64,000 nucleotides of DNA from Metallyticus violacea (Eukaryota; Arthropoda; Insecta; Mantodea; Metallyticidae), in NCBI GenBank assembly GCA_030762175.1, contig CM060833.1, forward strand, positions 6,637,001-6,701,000. Reading direction: 5' to 3'. The notes below the pieces were generated by a model. It had not been told where the DNA came from, searched no databases, and saw nothing but the letters and a program-made list of their open reading frames with translations. Shown piece by piece: positions 33,455 to 43,528 of the stretch. A program made the position numbers and the translations under genes. Each line of letters starts with the position of its first letter. Within the stretch, counting starts at the first letter, position 1.

Positions 33455-33700
33455 ATTATAATGTGCAGATTCCTTGCCGCTGCTGACGAACCCATTGACC
33501 CCTATGTAAACGGTCTTCTGTGCAGGCGCTTCTTGACCACATTCCGCAGTTAAACGTCTATGAATTTCTACAGTTTTGACGTCTCTGCTTACAGCCGCTA
33601 TCTAACGCCTGCATGACATACTAGTATCACTCCATGCGCGGTTGTAAACATCGCTATTGTAAATTATTTCAAAGCACACCTGGTGTTTTAGAACGCAATG
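33455..33700. repeat. Unclassified dispersed repeat, copy 1
   Basis: Homologous to 56783-57090. Shared blocks include GTGCAGATTCC, TTGCCGCTG or CTGCCGCTG, TCTTCTGTGCAGG, CTTCTTGACCACAT, ATGAATTTCTACAGTTTTGACG and ATACTAGT. No coding motif or termini identified. Confidence 0.65.
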
Positions 33701-34000
33701 TCACATTGCCTAAGTTTAATATTTCTTAAAATGACTCCCAGCTCCACGAGAAAACAATTTCATACTCTGAACACTTGACGTAACGGAATACTGTCAGTCA
33801 TGGCGTCACTGCAGCAAATGTACTATAATTAAAAAAAAAACACTTTTTTATTATAGTGATTTTCTGCTACAGTAGAATTTAGAAGTCAATTTTACTTCGT
33901 CATATACTTTTCTATATATAATACATATGAATGTCTTAAAGTTATATACAATAAATTTGAAAATCTATTTAGAAACTTTTATATATATATTACAATGCGA
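33701..34000. other. Unassigned AT-rich gap
   Basis: No gene or repeat recognised; an A-run at 33831-33841. Confidence 0.5.
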
Positions 34001-34425
34001 TGAGTGATGCTTGCCACGCCGAAGAGGGGATGGAGCCTGCTTGCTCGCTTGTTGGCGTTGCTGACTTTCGTAGTAGTAGCGCAGCTGTTCCCGGGTGTGT
34101 GTTGTGTTGTTTGTTTCTTAATTGGACAGTATACATAATGTGTATTATGCCTCGTGTGTTTACAACGGCACAGGGTGTCTTTATGTACAATTCATATGTG
34201 TTAACTCAGCGGTGAGAGAATCATAAAAACATTTTTAGCATACAGTTTAACTCTTTTCTTATGCGCTACCCACTTTTTTCAGAGAATTAACCAGCAGAGA
34301 GCGTGATCTTGCATTTTTTCCAACAGTACTCTGCCACTGCTCACAGTACGAATAATTCCATGACAGCGATTCAAAATCTGTTTTCATAACACAAAGTTAA
34401 TAGTAGGGATATTTCCTAAAGAGAT
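34000..34425 (+). mobile_element. Family E deletion derivative, copy 1
   Basis: An N-terminal piece MPRVFTTAQG begins at 34147, and about 150 bp further on the same strand reads FFQQYSATAHSTNNSMTAIQN (34311-34373), which carries the second catalytic region (Asp replaced by Tyr). The central part of the transposase is absent. The same arrangement recurs at 62095-62460, so both derive from one deleted ancestor. The parent is a Tc1-like transposase related to 50975-51615. Confidence 0.7.
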
Positions 34426-34489
34426 GTTAAATATTATTCAAGTTTTTGTATGGTGTGTTGTACATTTTTTTTTTAATTTATCTCTGAGA

Positions 34490-34722
34490 TAATCGTAGGC
34501 TGTTAAATTTCTGATGAAAGTGAGGCAGCTCATATCTGAAAAGGCTGATAATCGGAGAGCGAGTTGGAGAGGAACAAATTGACCGAATCCAGCTGTGGGC
34601 GATCAATAATGGGATTTCTTTATATTTTATGTGTATTTTTAAAAGTTCAAAATTATCCTTCTACATTTTTCTTATTTTAACTTAATTTTCTTTCTTTCTG
34701 TGTTGATTATAAATTTTGTTTA
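34490..34722 (+). mobile_element. Non-LTR retrotransposon 3' end, copy 2 (left part)
   Basis: Homologous to 6183-6355: CTGATGAAAGTGAGGCAGCTCA, TCTGAAAAGGCTGATAA and GATTTCTTTATATTTTATGT. It is interrupted by the family F element and continues at 35413-35570. The amino-acid reading LMKVRQL, SEKADN is partly preserved. Confidence 0.6.
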
Positions 34723-34724
34723 TA

Positions 34725-35410
34725 CAGAGGATGCCAAAAAATGTATACACACTTCAAACAAAGAAAAAATCTGTGTTAACATAACAAAACTGAATTCACA
34801 CAAACAGAAAATGATGAGCATTAATCATCTTAGACTTTTACAGTTACAACAGTTGCTCAAAATGTCCACCATCGGCGTCGATACACTTCTGGGTACTTTG
34901 AACTACTGATTAAGCAACGTTTGTGAAAGTGTCCTCAGAGATTACAGCACATGTCGTTTCAATTTCTTCCCGAAGTGCTGTCAGTGTAGCTGGTTTTCTA
35001 CGGTATACAACATCCTTAAGAGTTACCCATAGGTAGAAGTCCAACGGAGTTTGATCCGGAGAACGCGGTAAAAACTCAATCGGACCTCTTCGTTCTATCC
35101 AGTGCGCGGGGCTTGTTGCTGTGCGAGGTCTCACAGATCTGCCCTTGTGAGCATCGCATACGTCACCACGAGTCTCAAATTTGCCTCTCAAATTCTCAAC
35201 AACACCCTAGGTTTTCCAATATCACTTCAAAATTGCTTTCCGCTGTTCAAACGATAATCTTGGCTCCATTTTGTTGTAGTAACGTAATGTGAGTCACATC
35301 TGTTTACAGAACATCATACTACACATTACCGTTGTTTTTCGGTCCAACTTTGAAATATATTAAATAGATATCTACTGTGAAAGTGTGTATACATTTTTTG
35401 GCATCCTCGG
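34725..35410 (-). mobile_element. Family F non-autonomous mariner-type element, copy 1
   Basis: A 686-bp element with terminal inverted repeats GAGGATGCCAAAAAATGTAT (left, from 34727) and its near-perfect inverse (right), flanked by TA at 34723-34724 and 35411-35412. On the minus strand it carries the transposase start (SFEQRKAILK, near 35230-35265) and, fused directly, its end: RGPIEFLPRSPDQTPLDFYLW (third catalytic Asp in SPDQTP, near 35030-35095) then DADGGHFE near 34865-34890. The middle of the gene, with the first two catalytic aspartates, is deleted. Confidence 0.92.
34910..35275 (-). pseudogene. Fused N- and C-terminal transposase remnant of family F
   Basis: The reading starts at ATGGAGCCAAGATTATCG near 35268 and soon meets a stop. 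From 35191 the 93-codon frame joins KFETRGDVCDAHKGRS to PAHWIERRGP and runs through LDFYLWVTLKDVVYRRKP to FTNVA. The family protein is normally about 300 residues longer in the middle. The third catalytic region is intact; activity is impossible. Confidence 0.88.
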
Positions 35411-35412
35411 TA

Positions 35413-35570
35413 TTATTAAGAACATCTAATGTAATATCTTATGCTTAATTAAACAAACTAGTGCATCATAAAAGCACGTACGGTCAGTTAGAGCCCTTCG
35501 CCTGTCGAAATTGTTTTGTTTTATTTTCGTACTTCTACTACTACTGTTATTATATATTAGAATTCTGTAC
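35413..35570 (+). mobile_element. Non-LTR retrotransposon 3' end, copy 2 (right part)
   Basis: Continuation of 34490-34722 after the family F insertion. ACGTACGGTCAGTTAG and CGCCTGTCGAAA correspond to ACTTACGGTCGTTGAA and CGCCTGTTAAAG at 6371-6402, and both loci end in CTACTACTAC. Confidence 0.55.
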
Positions 35571-36080
35571 TAAACTATCAAAAGTGACGCAAACACAGTG
35601 AAGGTATAAAACGTCAAAGGATTATTTTCCAACATTTCAGTAGTAACATTTTCCCGTTTGTACTTAAAATTATTTGTAGCTGCCCTAAGTGTTGTGGCAC
35701 ACCTGTTGAGTAACAGAAACAATACTTAATAAAAATAATAAACGAGTGAAAGGAAAAAAATAACAAAAGAGTATATTAATGGGAATTGTTAAAAAGCGAA
35801 AGCTAAATATATAATCACACCATAATTTTTCTATATTTCTTCCTTTCATAATGTTTCTTTTCCCTATATACTGGAGGTGGGGTTGTGTTTTTCTTTTTCT
35901 TTGTTTCATTCTTTTTTCCTTTTCTCCTTTCTCTATTCGATTCGCTATCACATACATAAGAATGTTCAATATTTGAAGTCACTTGCATTGCAGTCTTTAT
36001 CAAGAGACCAGTGAAAATGCAAAACATCTGAATATCGAGCAGTTTAGTAAAATATAAGGATTTAACGCTAAAATAAACGT
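35571..36080. other. Unassigned gap
   Basis: No gene or repeat recognised; the minus-strand frames (35685-35969, 35815-36090) are lysine-rich products of A/T-rich sequence. Confidence 0.5.
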
Positions 36081-37153
36081 GCGTCACCAATAGCTGTGTA
36101 AACTAAGCAATTTCCTAACCTAGTAGAGTAACTTAAAAACAGAATATAAAATCCAAATTATTGCCTTATTAATTAATGAAATGAAATAATTTATGGCATT
36201 AATGTGTGATATTAGGGGAACAAAAATAGAATTATTGCAATCTATAAGTGTTACAAAAGAGAAACTACATTTTTAGAATTATTAATATTATTAAACCACA
36301 CAAATTAACGATATACTATTAATTAAATGTAACCATGTTTATGAACTGAGCCCTTGATATCATCTTTACATTCACTAAAATAGAGAGAAATAACAGAAAG
36401 TTTCGAGTTACATTGCGTATTTAAGATGATGATGTTCATATGTTTCAATAAAACAAAAACATGTTACTATTTAAAAACAATTGCAATGTACTAAGTAAAT
36501 AAAAACAATTGAAAGTTACATCGATTTTCGTTGGCTTTGAAATTTAATTTAAATGTTATTAACATGTAACGTAAACGTTTTCTGAAGGTTATTACAGAGC
36601 GCTCTTACATACAAATATAATTCTCAAACACATATTACATTAATATTTCACATTTGTTATCTTCATGACGATACTTTTGTTAAATATAAAAATATATACA
36701 TAGTTATAAATACAGTTTATATGATGAATTAATTTGTCCTTTTATGTTAATAGAATATGGAAAAAATTAAATGTCAGAAGTTTTTTTTTTTTCTGTATTC
36801 ATGTATACCCCCTACTCCTAATAGTGTATTATCACTAATTTTTAGAAACTATTTTTCTTATTTTATTTAATTAGTATATACCAACATTTGTTGTGAAGAA
36901 GAAAATATTAATGCTGCGCTGCTAATTTTCATTAAAATTCCGATTAGCTAAGCCTACCACTGAAGCAAATGCGACTCACCACTTTGCCCTCCTTAAAGGT
37001 AGGGAAATCAGATCACTTAATGTGGGTAACAGCTGTGCGAAATGTAATCGCCGTAATGGGTTTCTCGTTATTAGCGAATTCCGAAGGAATGTTGTACCTA
37101 CCATGAAACATTTTTTGAAATGTTCCGTCGAGCTAGCGATTAGGCACCGAAAT

Positions 37154-37213
<60 letters not shown>

Positions 37214-38498
37214 TGTAAACGCAATTTTTGTTTTTTCTCAACAAAACTCGGCATATAACCATCAATTAACAAACGGTTCGTCGAGTTCGTTAACCAGCAA
37301 AATTGGAGATGGGGGTTAACCTATAACTCCTTCTAACTACCGCAATTTTCTTTTCTCAATGAAACTGGGTATATTCCTTTGAAATAAATCTATAAAAGTT
37401 GTTTTCGAAAATCTGGCAATCGGGCCTTTAGGAATGGAGGTATACCTGAAAAACGAGTGGGGGTTAAAGCGAAACTATTGCTCCATCGGCTGCCATTATA
37501 TTTTTTTAGAGGAAACTCGGCTATTCGATTGAAATAAAATAAGAAAAATAATTTCTGAAAATCAGTGAAATCGTCCTATTAGGAGAGGGAATTTACCTGA
37601 AAAACAAAGTTTAAATATCGCTCTTGTGGCATTAATATTTATTTTCTTCGTAACGAAACTCTGTATTTACCATTAAAAATTAAAAACAATATAGTTTCTG
37701 AAAAGCAGGGAAATTGGGTCATTAGGGATAGGGGATTTAATTGAAAAGAGAAATTTAAAAAGCGCTCTTGCGTTTAATTTTCTCTTTATATTGTTTCAAA
37801 ATAAAAAGACAAATTAATTCAGCATATAAACTGTATTTATAGCGACACATATGTTTTAAATTTTACAAAAGTATCGTCGTGAAGATAGCAAATGTGAAAT
37901 ATTAATCTAATATGTGTTTGAGAATTATATTTGTATGTAAGAGCGCTCTGTAATAATCTTCAGAAATCGTTTATGTAACATGTTAATAATATTTAAATTA
38001 AATTTCAAAGCCACTGAAAATCGATGTAACTTTCACTTGTTTTTATTTACTTAGTACATTGAAATTGTTTTTAAATAGTGACATGTTTTTGTTTTATTGA
38101 AACATATGAACATCATCTTAAATAGACAACGTAACTCGAAACTTTGTTATTTCTCTCTATTTTAGTGAATGTAAAGATGATATCAAGTTCATAAACATGG
38201 TTACATTTAAAAATGTTTAAAAATATCCACACAGTATCGCTTTATCTATCGTGATCATATATTTCATTTAATTAATAGTGTACCATTAATTTTTGTAATT
38301 TAATATCAACAATACTTCTAAAAACGTGGTTTCTCATTTGTGATACTTATAGATTGCAAGAATTCTAATTTTGTTTCCCAGTAATGCCATAACTTATTTC
38401 ATTAATTAATAAGTCATAATTTGGATTTTATATTCTTTTTTAAAGTTAGTCTACTACGTGAGGAATTTGCTTAGTTTACGCAGCTCCTGTGTGACCGA
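36081..38498. mobile_element. Foldback-like element, copy E (both arms present)
   Basis: About 2.4 kb. The left arm (36081-36770) starts GCGTCACCAATAGCTGTG and GTAAACTAAGC; the right arm (37790-38498) is its reverse complement and ends GCTTAGTTTACGCAGCTCC. Inside the arms are inner modules of about 140 bp: reverse at 36785-36940 and four forward at 37215-37790. The core at 36940-37158 includes TTAGCGAATTCCGAAGGAATG. The architecture (very long inverted repeats built of direct subrepeats) matches Foldback/Galileo-type elements. No transposase frame is present, so a helper element elsewhere would be needed. Confidence 0.85.
37159..37211. repeat. (TA)n microsatellite between core and modules
   Basis: About 26 TA units between AATAACAA and TTCTGTAAACGCAATTTTTG, at the same boundary where copy D has a GT run. 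Confidence 0.97.
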
Positions 38499-38542
38499 CT
38501 TTTTCTCCAATGTTCTGGACAGAAAAGTCGGTCATGTGCCAT
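38491..38542. repeat. Short inverted repeat at the right tip of copy E
   Basis: GTGACCGACTTTTTCT at 38491-38506 and AGAAAAGTCGGTCAT at 38519-38534 can pair around a 12-base spacer. It overlaps the outermost bases of the right arm, so it may be the terminus itself facing a fragment of a second tip. Confidence 0.6.
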
Positions 38543-39429
38543 ATTCCATAAAATACATTACTAGTAGTACATGTCCTTATAAAGTATGGTATTTTAACTT
38601 GCTGTTCCATGAAAGAAGTGCTACACTTGTAAAGTATTAGTAAAAAGTGGAGAATGACGTCATATAAGAGCAAGATGGAGGAACAGCTGTTTGCCATACG
38701 TCGCCATATCTCACCTTAGTAATAAATTTATATTTTATAATGTACAGAGCAGAATATTATCATTTCTGCTATTGGGTCTTGTATTTTATCCCAGATATGT
38801 TGATAATTTAAACACTTTTTTGTACATTTATGGATATTTAAGGGTGCTAATCCAATTTGAGACGACATTCCTTTACAACTGCATTTAGGAGTATTAATTT
38901 CAGTCGTCAAGAGATGGCAGAAGAATCGCGCTTTACGATTGCTCTCGGTCGTTTATTTTATTGGCCTATTTGATAATTTATATTTGTTTATTTGTTTATA
39001 TTGTTTGGCAATCACGTTCTGATCATAAGCAAAAAAATTGGAGGAAACGTGTCAGAAGATATTATTTTAAAACAGAATGAATAATGAAAAGAAATTTTTC
39101 TCGTGGCATGTAGCAAGAACCTTAAAAAAATAAATTAATTAACATTCACCAATATCAGTCATAAGCGGTACTTAAATCTTTTTTATTGTGTTCATACTGC
39201 GCATATTTAGGTCAACTGACTCCTAAAATTATGAAAAAGGTATTACGTTTTCCGCTAGTATTTAAATTTACCAATATTTCTACAACTGTGAAGAAGATAT
39301 AGAGCTCGGACTGATACAAGTGTGAAAACAAACAACAAAAATCACCGGTACACTTGTTAGTATGGAATTGCAAAGTACAAGCACAGCAGAAACCTTTGCG
39401 GAACAGAATTCTATTAATAACTACAAGTT
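38543..39429. other. Unassigned AT-rich gap
   Basis: No gene or repeat recognised; opposing frames at 38691-38910 have no motifs. Confidence 0.5.
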
Positions 39430-39720
39430 ACAAGTCCATACACTTGTTATAGTGGTAGCCATACTTAGTGGTAGTAGACCTGAAGATCGCGGATTGCCCC
39501 GCCATAATCTAAGGGAGAATAAAAACCCATAGGTCCAGTGTCGTAGATTTACAGCACGTACTAAAACCTCAAGCCTGAAAGAAGAGACCTCTGAGCAAAA
39601 ATTTAAGTCCATTTCACACCGCGAATTGAACGAGACCCCTTTTTGATTTGTTTTATTTATGACACTCTTTAACTTCGCAGACCACCCAGACAATTCAAGG
39701 CGAAAAATTTGGCTCAGACG
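39430..39720. mobile_element. Two SINE1 pieces joined tail to tail
   Basis: From about 39440 to 39645 a degraded SINE1 runs in plus orientation (ACCTCAAGCCTGAAAGAAGAG, GAATTGAACGAGACC). It meets a minus-oriented SINE1 tail and start of body at 39646-39718 (TTTTGATTTGTTTTATTTATG, CACTCTTTAACTTCGC, ACAATTCAAGGCG). A SINE2 follows immediately. Confidence 0.72.
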
Positions 39721-39721
39721 C

Positions 39722-39955
39722 CACGGGTGGCCAAGGTCGTTAAGGCGCGGACTCTTGAGCGGGGGTCTGGGGTGCGAATCCCATCAGGACCGTCCTCACT
39801 AACTGAGGGTTTTTCCAGGTTTTCCTCAGTTCTCATAAATGGCAAATGCCGGGGAGGTACTCTAAATTTAGGCCTGTAACGTTTTCTTCCTTAAATTGTT
39901 TCCCAGTTTATTATTTCATTTCATGTATCACCAGTGTCCACCCCTGTGGTGCCTC
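39722..39955 (+). mobile_element. SINE2 copy
   Basis: Plus-oriented, with head GCCACGGGTGGCCAAGGTCGTTAAGG and GTCTGGGGTGCGAATCCC at 39722-39781 and 3' end CCTGTGGTGCCTCTGCAG. Body and head are both well kept. Confidence 0.92.
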
Positions 39956-40230
39956 TGCAGCATTAAAATACCAGTTGTAAATGTAAAATTTTTATAAATT
40001 TTACATTTTAAAATGCTTTTTAACTATGCGCCTTAATTGTTTGGAATTTCGGCGGGAATGACTCAAGAGATAAAAACGTTGTAAGGAAAGGTTGGCTTGC
40101 TGTGTCGGCGAGCCGGCCGCTATCTGTTTCTGTCTCCCCCAGTTGGCGAGAGTAGAGCTCGGATGCCTGGAAGACGCGGCTATGTCATCCAATAGATATT
40201 GAATCTTTTTAACTGCGTAGCCAAAGCATT

Positions 40231-40551
40231 TCAAACAGTCGCCCGATGTTCGCGTGCGACTTGACTTGTGCTGCAGAATGAGCTAATGCGCAAAATTTTT
40301 CCATGTACGTGGCCTCTGCTAATTCGTTTGTCAGTCAAAATAATATAATGAACTTTATCAAGGATTTCTGGCCGCACAGCTGATTTTGGAACTCCAGAAT
40401 GCGGTGCGTCTTCGATGCCAGTTCTGCCCCAATCGAACTCTTTAACCCAAAGTTGAACGATTTCATAGAAAGGGCATGCAGGTAAAATCCTCTCGTGAAT
40501 TTCCTTTACTGTTTTCGCTTTAAAAAAAAAACAAAAAACAAAACAAAACAA
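40231..40551 (-). pseudogene. Mariner N-terminal fragment
   Basis: The 106-codon minus-strand frame contains KAKTVKEIHERILPACPF, WVKEFDWGRTGIEDAP, VPKSAVRPEILDKVH and LTDKRISR. These cover the first helix-turn-helix, the linker and the start of the second helix-turn-helix of a mariner transposase. No catalytic region follows. The sequence differs from family C next to it, which carries its own N-terminus at the other end, so this is a separate insertion. Confidence 0.72.
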
Positions 40552-40593
40552 ATTCCGAACTTATGCATTTTTTACTATCACTCGAAATATATA

Positions 40594-41665
40594 CGAGAGG
40601 CATTCAAAAAGTTTTACGAAAACTTATTCCCACAATACTTCAAAGTACTCTCCATCTCTCCACACACAGCTGTAGACAGTGCAACCACTTGTCAAAAGCA
40701 CTGACTGAGATATTGTCAACAGAGCTGAATTTGTAGCTTGAGTAAGGTCCTGCTCTCATTTAAAAGATTTTCCAGCAATGCAGGAAACAACCAGAAGTCG
40801 CGTGGTGCAAGATCAGGACTGTAGGGTGGACGTTCAAGTAACTGGACTTTGACAACTTCCAGTTTCCTCAAATTTGCAGCTGTTCTGTGAGGAAACGCGT
40901 TGTCGTGCTGAAGTTTCTGTCTTTGGACGCCGCCGCCTCAGCTGTTCAAATAAAGAATACAAAATATAAGTGTCATAGTATTCTCTATTCATTGTCATTC
41001 CTTCTGGCATACAGTCAACAACTAATGGACCTTCATGGTTGAAGAAAACAATGAACATTCGCTTACAGAACGAAAATCTTGTCGAAGAACAACCTGGTCT
41101 TGAGTCCTTCTCATTTACCCACTGAGCTTTATTTGGGGAGGTACAGAAATAAAACGAACTTTGCATATATCTGTTAAACGTTTAGGACATTTGGTGAAAA
41201 CATGCTCAGCAGTTTCCTTTCTCCTCTTCTTCTCTTCATTGGTTAGGGAATGTAGAACCATTTTGCACAGAATTTTCACAGCTTTAAATGTTCATGAAGT
41301 ATACTGTCAATGCTGCCAACACTGATACCCGCTTCCAACTTAACATTTCAACAGTAATATGTCGATTTTCCTCCACCAAATTCCTCACACTTTGAATTGT
41401 TCTCTCGTTCACAGCTTCCCTAGGCCGGCCAGAGGTTGTCTTTCAAAGTCTCTCGCCCTTTTTCAAATGATCCAATTCATCTTGCAATGATATCAAATGA
41501 ACACACTTGATCACCATGAACAGCTACCAAGTCCTCGCTCTTTCACCTGCTTATAGCGTGTGAAAATGTGGAATATAAAGTTTTCTTTAGAAATATTCAC
41601 CAGCTGTTGACACAGGACTGAACTCAACGGACTGTACGACAGTGACTATGCAACTTTAAAGTTTA
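40594..41665 (-). mobile_element. Mariner family C, copy 2
   Basis: A TA at 40592-40593 precedes the terminus CGAGAGGCATTCAAAAAGTT. The minus strand encodes RNLVEENRHITVEMLS (41340-41390), FYFCTSPNKAQW, FSFCKRMFIVFFNHEGPLVVD (41030-41090), EYYDTYILYSLFEQLRRRRPKT, and the remains of the C-terminal third. Many frameshifts are present and the second catalytic HDN motif appears deleted (KTETSARQR joins to KFEETGSC). The right terminus is not clear. Confidence 0.85.
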
Positions 41666-42079
41666 TGTTGTTGTTGCCCTTTATTAGTATGTGAACCAAA
41701 TTACTTACAAGTAAGCTCGTATTTGCTTATTTTATATTTTACGTGTATGCTAAGAAACCTCATGTGCCTATCCCAGGTGGAATACCCCACTGCCATGGAT
41801 GATATACTGCCGAATGATCTAAGGGAACGCTAAGGAACGTCCCTAGCATTCACCTAATCGGGAATGGATCCCGGACGCTCCGTATAGGAAACCACTAGGC
41901 CTACCAACAGCGATAGATTCTCAAATAAAATTGGGGTAATTACAACCAAATTTATTACGTAATAAAAGATACACGTGTAGTGTTCATTTTTCATTGCTTT
42001 TAAGTTTTAAAGCAAACTATAGTTAAACATTAATAATTATCGCATTATATCGGATATATCACGTAATTATAACACCGGC
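41666..42079. other. Unassigned, with a degenerate tRNA-like block
   Basis: At 41800-41905 the minus strand reads TAGGCCTAGTGG and, about 30 bases on, GGGATCCATTCCC, resembling decayed A and B boxes of a tRNA-derived SINE head. No tail or body could be matched to SINE1 or SINE2. The rest is AT-rich and unremarkable. Confidence 0.35.
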
Positions 42080-42089
42080 TGATGACCGA

Positions 42090-42609
42090 CGTGATTGGAC
42101 ATAATAAAGGCGAACTTCTCTCATATTACGCCCAGAAGAGACCGGTACACAATCGATGGGAATGCGCTGCCCCTTTTTGTTCAGTAGATTTCGGGGTGCG
42201 CTCGCCTGTGGCGCCGCGTATCGGTCGGCAGTGAGGGAGCGAGCAAGCCGGCCGGCCGGCAGGCGGACTGCCTGCACAGTGCTTGGCGGGCCACGGTAGA
42301 ACTCGGGTGTCCTTCTGTTTTGTCCTAACCCATTTCCCTTTTCCGGTGTTTCGGTTTCACGCGATCTGGGTGTGTTTTTATTGCTGTATCGCCTTTTCTT
42401 GTTGTTGTTGTTTGACCCGGTGACGTCTTGTCAGCGGACTGCAGTGAAAGTGAAGTGTGTTTTTATACTGACAGTGTCAGCTGTCGGCGCTAGGACAATC
42501 AGCTGTGATTGTGTGTCAGGAACTGCCGGCCGATGTCGTTATATGCGGATTTTCCCAAGTGCCGACTGGTTTTCATTTGGGACCGTGTGATGATGTGAGT
42601 GAGGTCGCC
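42090..42609 (+). promoter_or_regulatory. CpG-rich candidate promoter and 5' leader
   Basis: In a strongly AT-rich window this block stands out for many CG dinucleotides (for example GGTGCGCTCGCCTGTGGCGC and CGGCCGGCCGGCAGGCGG). No TATA box is obvious, as expected for a CpG-type promoter. An upstream open frame starts at the ATG at 42532 and ends at the TGA at 42596-42598, before the main ATG. No strong repeat match to other parts of the window was seen, which favours unique host sequence. Confidence 0.45.
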
Positions 42610-42690
42610 ATGCCTTGGCTAAACGCGTGTCTTTGTCACCAGGAAAAGAAGAGACCCAGCATCAGTTCTCCCATTCATCTGCTACTCAAG
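42610..42690 (+). CDS. Candidate first coding exon of a host gene (27 codons)
   Basis: The ATG at 42610 lies in the favourable context GTCGCCATGC and is the first in-frame ATG of its reading frame. The exon encodes a short basic and polar peptide (starts MPWLNACLCHQ, contains KKRPSISSP, ends HLLLK) and finishes on a complete codon at CTCAAG followed by the donor GTATGT, a near-consensus animal 5' splice site. The reading frame stays open into the intron, so the donor is not forced by a stop. I do not recognise the protein. The strength of the call comes from the CpG-rich leader, start context and donor together. Confidence 0.45.
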
Positions 42691-43020
42691 GTATGTGCCG
42701 GACCAACTCGTCAGACAGGTCCAACCAATAAATTCAAGGTCACGCAACAAAGATCTTCTTTTTGTGGCATTTCTCCGGGGGAAAGAAACAGCTTAACCGG
42801 TAAACCACAACCATAAACACCGTTGTTCGAAGCTGCAGTCTGGTTTAGGTGCGTTCGTCCCCAGCAAGTTGTCATTGTTGATGTCATAGTTTTAAAACGC
42901 CCTGAAATTCGCATACCCCATATGTAGGTTATGGAAGCATGCCCTTTTAGCATTAATGTCTTTGTTGTTATAAACTTCACAATTTTTTTTACAAGTCTAA
43001 CTTATTGTTCTTGACGAGAA

Positions 43021-43309
43021 TCGGTCCTGGTGGTCTAGTGGCATATATCTGTCTCGTAGACCCAAGATTCCCGGGTTCAATCCCGGCCAGGGTCGATGGA
43101 TTATTTCCCAGCGTAATATTGCTAAATGTGGCTTACTTTCAAAGGGAAGTAAAGCCCTTGGTCCAATGTGTAGATTTACGGTATGTAAAAGAACTTCAAG
43201 TGTGAAAGAAGAGGCCTCTGAGCAAAATTTATCAGCTGTTTCACGTCCTGAGTTGAACGGGACGCTGATGAGCTGAGATGTTTAAAAGCGTTGGTAAATA
43301 AACCAAATA
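43021..43309 (+). mobile_element. SINE1 copy in the candidate intron
   Basis: Plus-oriented, with head GGTCCTGGTGGTCTAGTGG and B-box region CCGGGTTCAATCCCGG at 43071-43086. The body is more diverged than most (TGGCTTACTTTCAAAGGG). The tail reads GTAAATAAACCAAATAC. Confidence 0.92.
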
Positions 43310-43528
43310 CTTTTATAAATTTAAGCCCGAGTGAATCCTAGAAACCGGAGACACTATTCATTTTGTAATAATATCTCCACCTACTAAGGGTGGTACATTG
43401 TTAAATTTAAAATGACACGCATGCTCGGAAAGGATGTTTGAAATGGGATGCATATATTGTAGTTTATGTATGACTAATTAAGAAATCATAGTTTCATCTT
43501 CTCTGACAATTTTTCTTTTTCCTTCTAG

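Noticed and set aside
36081..38498. Helitron interpretation of the palindromic family
   Set aside because: Helitrons lack long terminal inverted repeats, and no CTRR end with a 3' hairpin consistent across copies was found. A foldback-type structure fits better.
42711..42980. Minus-strand frame opposite the candidate first intron
   Set aside because: No motif, and it spans the plus-strand splice donor region; likely chance in GC-richer sequence.
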